Shown here: one piece after another, positions 1 to 4,124 of the stretch
How the letters are laid out: every line of letters starts with the position of its first letter
How positions within the stretch are numbered: position 1 is the first letter of the stretch
NCBI GenBank assembly: GCA_964649095.1
Contig: CAZYPH010000144.1
Coordinates: forward strand, 1 to 5,385
Reading direction: 5' to 3'
DNA length: 5,385 bases
DNA from: CAZYPH01 sp964649095
GTDB taxonomy: Bacteria > Bdellovibrionota > UBA1018 > UBA923
Made by a program: the position numbers and the translations under genes
Notes under the pieces: generated by a model
Seen by the model: only the letters and a program-made list of their open reading frames with translations
Databases searched by the model: none
Told to the model about the DNA's origin: nothing

Positions 1-386
1 TTTCCGTACATCGACTTCTCTTTCCACACGCCATACTTCTCACAAATGGCACCCGATTCGTCGGATAAGAGCAGAAATGGAAGTTCATACTTTTCAACAA
101 ATTTTGCATGACTAGTGACCGGGTCTTTACTGATACCGAAAACGACCGCGCCCTGTTTTTTGAAACGAGTATATTCATCGCGAAAATCACAAGCCTCTTG
201 CGTGCAACCAGGGGTCATGTCTTTTGGGTAAAAAAATAATACTACGGTTTTGCCAGCGTAGTCCTTGAGGTCTATCAGATCGCCAGTATTGGACGGCAAT
301 TTGAAACTTGGTGCTTTTTTTCCAATCATGGAATCTTTTGGTGAGTCTTTCGGTGGTGTTGAGGTCGTTTTAGTTTTTGTTGCCAT
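1..386 (-). CDS. bcp: BCP/PrxQ-type thiol peroxidase (peroxiredoxin), 3' end cut by the window edge
   Basis: My translation of the minus strand from the ATG at 386 gives 128 complete codons before the window ends. Residues 48-70 carry the peroxiredoxin active-site segment VVLFFYPKDMTPGCT, with peroxidatic Cys61 and a second Cys66 spaced C-x4-C, the resolving-cysteine arrangement of the PrxQ/BCP subfamily. GVWKEKSMYG at 119-128 is the typical BCP segment near the C-terminal third; family members are about 150-160 aa, so roughly 25-30 residues are missing. The enzyme reduces H2O2 and organic peroxides with thioredoxin, in the cytoplasm. The start at 386 has an AGGA ribosome binding site 8 nt upstream (395-398). 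An internal Met20 would be the usual BCP start but has no good site, so a 19-residue tail rich in K, T, S and P is probably real. Only 19 nt separate it from lpxH upstream, so co-transcription is likely. Confidence 0.93.
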   Translation of the reverse strand, partial: MATKTKTTSTPPKDSPKDSMIGKKAPSFKLPSNTGDLIDLKDYAGKTVVLFFYPKDMTPGCTQEACDFRDEYTRFKKQGAVVFGISKDPVTSHAKFVEKYELPFLLLSDESGAICEKYGVWKEKSMYG

Positions 387-394
387 ATGTTTAA

Positions 395-398
395 TCCT
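395..398 (-). promoter_or_regulatory. Ribosome binding site (AGGA) of bcp
   Basis: On the minus strand AGGA lies 8 nt before the ATG at 386, inside the 19-nt gap after the lpxH stop codon. It supports the longer bcp start over the internal Met20 and suggests translation from a shared lpxH-bcp mRNA. Confidence 0.65.
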
Positions 399-405
399 AT
401 ATATA

Positions 406-1227
406 TCAAAACCAGTTTACTGCCTGAAAGTGTGGATTGTTTTTAGATAACATAAAGTATCTTTTATGTTTTCGAGGATACCCGCAATTAATATATTGGC
501 CCACTCGATTATCAAATTGGAATTTCATATTTTCGAATTCGTGGGAGTGTCCAATGATCACAAAATCATAGCCACGCATAATCTGATCACAGGCGAAATT
601 TTTGAATATTTTTTGTGTATTATCGTTCGTGGAATGCAGTGCTCGGTTTTCAACACGGGTAGCTGTATCCGCACTGCCATGGCGTTGGTATGAAAGTTTT
701 TGGGCTACGAAATCAACTAATTTTGATGGGGCAATGTCGACTAGGCACTGTGTCAAAATATTGCGAAGTAGAGCCCGAAGAGTGACGTATCCAAAGTCGC
801 GCCAGTTGATAGTGTCGCCGTGAGTGAAGAGAAAAGATTTAGCATTCCATTCAAAGTGCAGTTTGTTGTCGAAAAGTCTAATGTGGCTGTGATTCTCAAA
901 TAGATTCTCTAAATGAAAATCATGATTGCCCTCAATGAAGTAGACGGTAATATTTCTTTCTTTTAGCTGATATAATGCTTTTAAAATATTGTTGTAGCGC
1001 TCGATAAACATCGCTTTTGCGCCAACAAAGACATCAAAGACGTCGCCGACTAGAAACAAATAATCGCCCGGTCTTAAAGTGTTCTTCATTAGTTCAATAA
1101 ATTTCAAAGCTAGTGGATCTTCGTCAGACCAAAGATGCAGATCGCTTAATATGTAAAGCTTCTGTTGGTTATTGATGTGCGCTGATTGTGAGGAAAACGA
1201 GTTATCGTCTGGCGCGTGCGGGTTCAT
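406..1227 (-). CDS. lpxH: LpxH-like UDP-2,3-diacylglucosamine diphosphatase (calcineurin-type metallophosphoesterase)
   Basis: This 273-aa protein has the full set of metallophosphoesterase metal motifs in order: SDLHLW (D29, H31), GDVFD (61-65), GNHDF (100-104), THGD (135-138) and GHSH (226-229). The spacing, the YFIEGNHDF and FTHGDTI contexts and the following helical segment (about 142-182) match LpxH, which hydrolyses UDP-2,3-diacylglucosamine to lipid X at the cytoplasmic face of the inner membrane in lipid A synthesis. Classical LpxH has GNRD where this has GNHD, so an LpxH2-like or other phosphoesterase of the same superfamily is possible. The length slightly exceeds the usual 240 aa because of about 22 extra polar N-terminal residues. 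The ATG at 1227 is the only start codon in the open frame before the first metal motif, although its ribosome binding site is weak. It lies 73 nt after flaG and 19 nt before bcp. Confidence 0.82.
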   Translation of the reverse strand: MNPHAPDDNSFSSQSAHINNQQKLYILSDLHLWSDEDPLALKFIELMKNTLRPGDYLFLVGDVFDVFVGAKAMFIERYNNILKALYQLKERNITVYFIEGNHDFHLENLFENHSHIRLFDNKLHFEWNAKSFLFTHGDTINWRDFGYVTLRALLRNILTQCLVDIAPSKLVDFVAQKLSYQRHGSADTATRVENRALHSTNDNTQKIFKNFACDQIMRGYDFVIIGHSHEFENMKFQFDNRVGQYINCGYPRKHKRYFMLSKNNPHFQAVNWF

Positions 1228-1300
1228 GAGATTACTTTGATCTAGTTTTGGGATAAATGCACGACCAAGAGTGGTATTTTTTCGAAGGTTACGTAATGAT

Positions 1301-1660
1301 TTAGAGCTTTTGATCGATTAAGCTGCCTTGTGCGCCCGTAGTGATGGCCTGCTGGTTCATATTCATGAATTCGTTTGGGCTCACGAGCCTAATAAGCGAG
1401 CCATCTAACTTATTAATGGCAATAATAAGTTGCCCTGCACCACGTTTTCGAAGTTCTACATGAAGACCAGAATCTCGAAACTGTTCGTTTTGATTGAGGT
1501 CATCAATTGCCTTCTGAACTTGCTCTTCGGTGTGTTGATCTTTTGGGTTCTGCTGATTCTGTTGCTGGCGGTATTGAGACTGCTGCTGGTGTCGACGGTC
1601 TGTCACGCCATTGTGAAGGGTACTTGTGATGTTCTGGAACCAAATTTTTTCAATCTTCAT
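1301..1660 (-). CDS. flaG: FlaG-like flagellar protein with a glutamine-rich linker
   Basis: The predicted protein is 119 aa from the ATG at 1660. Residues 66-101 read like the FlaG core: a beta segment (LHVEL), LIIAINKLDG, then LIRLVSPNEF, corresponding to the family pattern of a D-x-tG turn followed by VIRqIPpEe. Residues 25-43 are a hydrophilic linker with 10 Gln in 19 positions. FlaG proteins are small, poorly understood flagellar proteins that affect filament length and are usually encoded beside flagellin genes, as here downstream of flagellin B. The frame stays open upstream to a TTG at 1747, which would add 29 residues. I chose 1660 because it is an ATG with AAGAG 7 nt upstream. The family IP motif is replaced by VSP, so this is a divergent member. 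No fliD or fliS follows; the next gene is lpxH. Confidence 0.68.
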   Translation of the reverse strand: MKIEKIWFQNITSTLHNGVTDRRHQQQSQYRQQQNQQNPKDQHTEEQVQKAIDDLNQNEQFRDSGLHVELRKRGAGQLIIAINKLDGSLIRLVSPNEFMNMNQQAITTGAQGSLIDQKL

Positions 1661-1759
1661 TGATAGGCTCTTGATTAGAGGTTCATCTAATGAACTACTC
1701 GGTTGCTGCCCGAAATTACGTAGTAGGTAGAATGTGCCGACAAGCAATTCTACTCATCT

Positions 1760-1825
1760 TCAAATGACTGTGCTGATGACAGTTAAGATACTAACAGTTG
1801 TTGCAATCATACCAATAGTTTTCAT
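1760..1825 (-). CDS. Possible 21-aa small membrane peptide
   Basis: An ATG at 1825 opens a 21-codon frame, MKTIGMIATTVSILTVISTV followed by Ile and a TGA. AAGGA sits 8 nt upstream (1836-1840), one of the clearest ribosome binding sites in the window, and the ORF starts 17 nt after the flagellin B stop, the spacing expected inside an operon. The peptide has a single positive residue near the N-terminus and then an almost unbroken hydrophobic stretch of Ile, Val, Thr and Ala, long enough for one membrane span. I do not recognise it. It could be a small membrane protein, a leader peptide for flaG, or the remnant N-terminus of a longer protein, since flaG lies in the same frame beyond two TGA codons. 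The ORF is short, so chance is not excluded. Confidence 0.4.
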   Translation of the reverse strand: MKTIGMIATTVSILTVISTVI

Positions 1826-1842
1826 ATTTAGTTTCCTTAATA

Positions 1843-2676
1843 TTATAAAAGTCTCAATGCCGCTGTAGGTATTTGATTGGCCTGTGCTAATACGGCAATG
1901 CTTGCTTGGTTAAGTATATTGCGTTTTACTAATTCTGAACTTTCATGAGCAATGTCTGTGTCTCGCACACGTGAGTTTGCCCCACTAAGGGCCTCCACGC
2001 TAACACCGATGCTAGTAGACGCTGATTGTAATTGGTTTTGCATGGCGCCCAGTTGAGCCCGAAAGCCGTTGATTTTGTTAATCGCTTCATCGATGTCTTC
2101 TAGCGAATCTAGAGCGTCATCGATGTCGGTCACTTCTAAGTTGTCGATGTCTAGTTCATCAGTTTGGGCATCAAAGTCGCCGACGTTGTAACGAATACTG
2201 TCGGCCTCTTGATTATAAGAACCTACTTGAATAGAAAGTTCGCTCTTAGGAGCATCTCCATTGAGCAATGGCACACCGTTAAAGTTGGTGGAGTTGGCTA
2301 CGCGATCAATTTCTTTTTTGAGTTGTTGTACTTCAAGGTCAATGAATTCTCGTTCGCGGTCTCCTACGGTATCAGAGGCTGCTTGAATCGCTAGTTCCCT
2401 AATACGGATAAGGTTATTTGAAATTTCATTGAGTCCACCTTCGGCGACTTGTATCGACCCAATACCGTCGTTGGCATTCCGCTGGGCTTGTTGTTGCGAC
2501 TTAATTTGGCCTCGTAGACGTTCTGATATTGATAGTCCCGCAGCATCATCGCCTGCCGACGCGATGCGATCGCCACTTGCTAAGCGCGTCATAGACTTTG
2601 CTGCTAGTTCTTGGTTGGCCCCCAAAACTCGTTGTGCTGAAAGTGATGCCAGGTTGGTGGAAATTCTTAAGCCCAT
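1843..2676 (-). CDS. fliC: Flagellin B (FliC-type filament protein, D0/D1 only)
   Basis: This is a 277-aa flagellin with the conserved N-terminal D0/D1 region (residues 1-140: LASGDRI, DDAAGLSI, RNANDGIGSIQVAEGGLNEI, NFNGVPLLNG) and C-terminal D1/D0 region (about 205-277: QLGAMQNQL, NSRVRDTDIA, RNILNQASIAVLAQANQ, ending LALRLL-like). It lacks the D2/D3 outer domains of long enteric flagellins. RIRELAIQ at 91-98 is the conserved D1 segment that TLR5 recognises in other bacteria. It is secreted by the flagellar export apparatus and polymerises into the filament; it has no cysteine. Residues 167-197 are very acidic (15 Asp/Glu in 31, no Lys or Arg). The start has GGAG 6 nt upstream. It is a paralogue of flagellin A, with about 79 of the first 140 residues identical by hand count. 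It has its own sigma-28-like promoter and a leader of about 200 nt. Confidence 0.96.
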   Translation of the reverse strand: MGLRISTNLASLSAQRVLGANQELAAKSMTRLASGDRIASAGDDAAGLSISERLRGQIKSQQQAQRNANDGIGSIQVAEGGLNEISNNLIRIRELAIQAASDTVGDREREFIDLEVQQLKKEIDRVANSTNFNGVPLLNGDAPKSELSIQVGSYNQEADSIRYNVGDFDAQTDELDIDNLEVTDIDDALDSLEDIDEAINKINGFRAQLGAMQNQLQSASTSIGVSVEALSGANSRVRDTDIAHESSELVKRNILNQASIAVLAQANQIPTAALRLL

Positions 2677-2785
2677 GAAAGTCTCCGGTACAAAAAAATT
2701 CTAGTAGAAGACATTTCTATTAGTTGCAGTCACTAGGTGCGCTGCGCCAATAAAAACCTATCTGCTAGTGCTTGTACCGTTACTC

Positions 2786-2815
2786 TATATAAACAGTCCC
2801 CCAACTGTTTATATA
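2786..2815 (-). repeat. Perfect 12-bp inverted repeat with 6-nt loop in the flagellin B leader
   Basis: On the minus strand TATATAAACAGT, loop TGGGGG, ACTGTTTATATA. All 12 pairs match. No T run follows, so it is not a typical terminator. The loop presents the G run of the GTTGGGGGACTG motif that is also found in the flagellin A leader. It could be an RNA hairpin or a DNA operator. Confidence 0.8.
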
Positions 2816-2830
2816 AGGCCCCTAAAGCCA

Positions 2831-2864
2831 GGGTTCGAGTTAACTTGCGTTAATCTGCGAACCC
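2831..2864 (-). repeat. 14-bp hairpin with two single-nt bulges in the flagellin B leader
   Basis: Outer arms GGGTTCG (2831-2837) and CGAACCC (2858-2864), then AG pairing with CT across two one-base bulges, then TTAAC (2840-2844) and GTTAA (2849-2853) around a 4-nt TTGC loop. It lies about 15 nt inside the predicted transcript and has no T run on the minus strand, so a stability or regulatory hairpin is more likely than a terminator. Confidence 0.7.
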
Positions 2865-2883
2865 CGAATTACCCTCAAATAGC

Positions 2884-2910
2884 CTATCGGCTATCGGCAA
2901 TTTTTCTTTA
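2884..2910 (-). promoter_or_regulatory. Sigma-28 (FliA) promoter for flagellin B
   Basis: On the minus strand TAAAGAAA (2910-2903), an 11-nt spacer, then GCCGATAG (2891-2884). The sigma-28 consensus known from enteric bacteria is TAAAGTTT-N11-GCCGATAA, so spacing and the key bases fit very well. GCCGATA occurs twice in tandem (2898-2892 and 2891-2885), but only the downstream copy has the 11-nt spacer. A 6-bp inverted repeat, ATAGCC/GGCTAT (2879-2894), overlaps the -10 element and the expected start point. The upstream side is AT-rich. Confidence 0.82.
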
Positions 2911-2911
2911 G

Positions 2912-2941
2912 GAAATTTTTGCCTGCCACAACAAAAATTTC
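2912..2941. repeat. Perfect 10-bp inverted repeat upstream of the flagellin B promoter
   Basis: GAAATTTTTG (2912-2921) and CAAAAATTTC (2932-2941) are exact reverse complements around a 10-nt spacer, ending one base from the -35 element. The inner arm overlaps an upstream element that is shared with the flagellin A promoter. It could be an UP-like element, an operator, or an AT-rich end-of-transcript hairpin for flagellin A. The stem is not GC-rich, so the terminator reading is weak. Confidence 0.6.
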
Positions 2942-2960
2942 AGACGAGTCCTAGGTTGCA

Positions 2961-3001
2961 GTATCTAAGACACATCAAGACATACTTCTAGTGTCTGATA
3001 C
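2961..3001 (-). repeat. Hairpin directly after the flagellin A stop codon
   Basis: On the minus strand GTATCAGACAC (3001-2991) pairs with GTGTCTTAGATAC (2973-2961): 11 pairs with a 2-nt TA bulge and a 17-nt loop. It begins 2 nt after the flagellin A TAA. There is no T run behind it, so it may protect the 3' end of the mRNA or act as part of a factor-dependent terminator. Confidence 0.55.
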
Positions 3002-3002
3002 C

Positions 3003-3836
3003 TTAACCAATTAGTCGTAACGCAAGCGTGCTGCCTTGGTTAGCCTGCGCTAACGTAGCCACACCGGCTTGAGTCAAGATATTGCGTTTCGTTAATTCAG
3101 CAGTAGAGGCCGCAATATCGGTATCGCGAATTCGTGAATTTGCTGCCGATAAGTTTTCACTCGAAACCATGAGGTTATTCATAGTCGATGAAAGCCTATT
3201 CTGCATCGCACCTAATTGGGCTCGGTTAGCGCTCACTGCCATAATCGCAGAATCTAGTTTTTCTAAATTAGCCTGCGAGTCTTGGCGTGTTGCGGTGGTG
3301 ATTGTTTCTACTCCCAATGCCGACGCCTTTGCGTCTAATAGTTTTGAGTCATACATAAGGCGGTCACGTTCGGGATTTGAACCTGTACCAACTTGGAATT
3401 CCAAGTTTTCGCCTTGTCCGTTAAGTAAACTCATTCCGTTGAATCGAGTAGATTCTGCAATACGGCTGATTTCAGCCTTAAGGCTTTCTACCTCTTTGTT
3501 TGTAAATTGACGTTCGGCATCACCAATAGTGTCTGAAGCCGATTGTATTGATAATTCGCGCATACGAATCAAGATGTTACCAATTTCATTCAAACCGCCC
3601 TCGGCGACTTGAACTAATGAAATCGCATCTTGCGTGTTTCGTGATGCTTGCCCTGTAGAGCGAATCTCGGCCTTGAATTTTTCGCTGATCGCTAAACCAG
3701 CGGCATCATCTGCGGCGCGTACGATGCGTTCACCGCTAGATAATTTTTCAAGCTCGTGATTCTGTTCGCTTCTTTGCTGCGACAGTGTTCTTTGTGCAGC
3801 GATTGATTGAATGTTTGTTGCTATACGAAAACCCAT
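3003..3836 (-). CDS. fliC: Flagellin A (FliC-type filament protein, D0/D1 only)
   Basis: This 277-aa flagellin has the same length as flagellin B and the same layout: N-terminal D0/D1 at 1-140 (KLSSGERI, DDAAGLAISEKFKAEI, SLVQVAEGGLNEI, RFNGMSLLNG) and C-terminal D1/D0 at about 204-277 (RAQLGAMQNRL, NSRIRDTDIA, KRNILTQAGVATLAQANQ, LALRLIG). The central part (about 141-203) is short, so no D2/D3 domain, and it has mixed charge rather than the acidic strip of flagellin B. RMRELSIQ at 91-98 is the conserved D1 segment. The protein is exported and built into the filament; it has no cysteine. The start is supported by AAGGAG 6 nt upstream, which can be buried in a hairpin. It has its own sigma-28-like promoter. 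Two tandem flagellins with separate promoters suggest a filament built from several flagellins. Confidence 0.96.
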   Translation of the reverse strand: MGFRIATNIQSIAAQRTLSQQRSEQNHELEKLSSGERIVRAADDAAGLAISEKFKAEIRSTGQASRNTQDAISLVQVAEGGLNEIGNILIRMRELSIQSASDTIGDAERQFTNKEVESLKAEISRIAESTRFNGMSLLNGQGENLEFQVGTGSNPERDRLMYDSKLLDAKASALGVETITTATRQDSQANLEKLDSAIMAVSANRAQLGAMQNRLSSTMNNLMVSSENLSAANSRIRDTDIAASTAELTKRNILTQAGVATLAQANQGSTLALRLIG

Positions 3837-4066
3837 GATCTTCTCCTTATTTAATTAAAGAGAAGCTGAGAAGTCTCGCTACTTAAGCTCTTAAACGCAC
3901 ACGCTTGAAGATCATCCTTAATAAACACAGCACTACAAATTGCGCGACCGTTGGTCGCACTCGTAGAGAGACGATAGGCAATAATTACCGACGTCCGTTC
4001 TAAACTTGTATTGTGATTTAAAAGAGTGTGGCGATTGCTGTCCCCCCAACCCTCTTTGTTTACCCA
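3837..4066 (-). promoter_or_regulatory. Long structured 5' leader of flagellin A
   Basis: From the predicted start near 4066 the leader runs about 230 nt. It contains hairpins at 4054-4071 (CTTTGT/ACAAAG, at or overlapping the 5' end), 3970-3995 and 3944-3958 (GCGACC/GGTCGC, 3-nt loop), the motif GTTGGGGGGACAG (4050-4038), and two AAGGA sites (3919-3915 and the ribosome binding site 3848-3844). Two mutually exclusive pairings cover the ribosome binding site or the start codon. A 79-codon TTG-started frame (4090-3851) spans it but begins upstream of the predicted transcript and resembles nothing I know. Confidence 0.5.
3840..3865 (-). promoter_or_regulatory. Hairpin that sequesters the flagellin A ribosome binding site
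   Basis: On the minus strand CTTCTCTTTA (3865-3856) pairs with TAAGGAGAAG (3849-3840), 10 pairs including one G-U, around a 6-nt ATTAAA loop. The 3' arm holds the whole AAGGAG site (3848-3843). A second CTTCTC copy lies just upstream. A competing 9-bp stem joins ATGATCTTC (3915-3907) to GAAGATCAT (3843-3835), which includes the first two bases of the start codon. Confidence 0.55.
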
Positions 4067-4072
4067 CAAAGC

Positions 4073-4100
4073 GATTCGGGAGGTAGGCAAAAAAACTTTA
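4073..4100 (-). promoter_or_regulatory. Sigma-28-like promoter for flagellin A
   Basis: On the minus strand the -35 is TAAAGTTT (4100-4093), identical to the sigma-28 consensus. The -10 is less clear: CCCGAATC (4080-4073) with a 12-nt spacer keeps the CCGA core of GCCGATAA. As in the flagellin B promoter, TAAAG is followed after 7 nt by GCC and is preceded by an AGGCAAA..TTT element (4113-4101). The -35 begins just after the possible terminator of the STAS-CheX gene. Confidence 0.62.
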
Positions 4101-4102
4101 GC

Positions 4103-4124
4103 AAAATTTGCCTAGTGGCAATTT
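4103..4124 (-). terminator. Possible weak intrinsic terminator after the cheY/STAS-CheX unit
   Basis: On the minus strand TTGCC (4121-4117), loop ACTA, GGCAA (4112-4108), extended past one mismatch by two A-T pairs (4124-4123 with 4106-4105), and followed by TTTT. It overlaps the TAA of the STAS-CheX gene. The stem is short and the T run is only four long, and its 3' half doubles as the upstream element of the flagellin A promoter, so the terminator call is tentative. Confidence 0.35.

Larger units (their letters stand above)
2677..2877 (-). promoter_or_regulatory. Long structured 5' leader of flagellin B
   Basis: If the sigma-28 promoter at 2884-2910 is right, transcription starts near 2877 and leaves about 200 untranslated nt. 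Within it lie a 14-bp bulged hairpin (2831-2864), a 12-bp perfect hairpin (2786-2815), a small GC-rich hairpin (2736-2748), and an 8-bp long-range pairing between CGGTACAA (2779-2772) and TTGTACCG (2693-2686). The second arm of that pairing overlaps the first G of the GGAG ribosome binding site (2686-2683). No open frame with a credible start is present. The leader could affect mRNA stability or translation; that role is inferred. Confidence 0.5.

Noticed and set aside
1228..1300. Promoter or terminator between flaG and lpxH
   Set aside because: I see no hairpin with a T run and no convincing -35/-10 pair, so no feature is claimed; lpxH may be read through from flaG.
1430..1663. 77-codon hydrophobic plus-strand frame opposite flaG
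   Set aside because: Its Leu-rich product is what the Gln and Asn codons of flaG give when read from the opposite strand; it has no ribosome binding site of note.
1661..1747. TTG start giving flaG 29 more residues
   Set aside because: The ATG at 1660 has AAGAG at good spacing, and the extension shows no similarity to FlaG; 31 open codons can occur by chance.
2786..2864. The two flagellin B leader hairpins as intrinsic terminators
   Set aside because: Neither is followed by a T run on the minus or plus strand, and both lie downstream of a strong promoter for the next gene.
3082..3510. 142-codon plus-strand frame opposite flagellin A
   Set aside because: It is antisense to conserved flagellin coding sequence, and its product has no domain; it is a shadow of the flagellin codons.
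3851..4090. 79-codon minus-strand frame across the flagellin A leader
   Set aside because: It starts with TTG upstream of the predicted transcription start, has no ribosome binding site, shows no recognisable domain and lies over a hairpin-rich leader.
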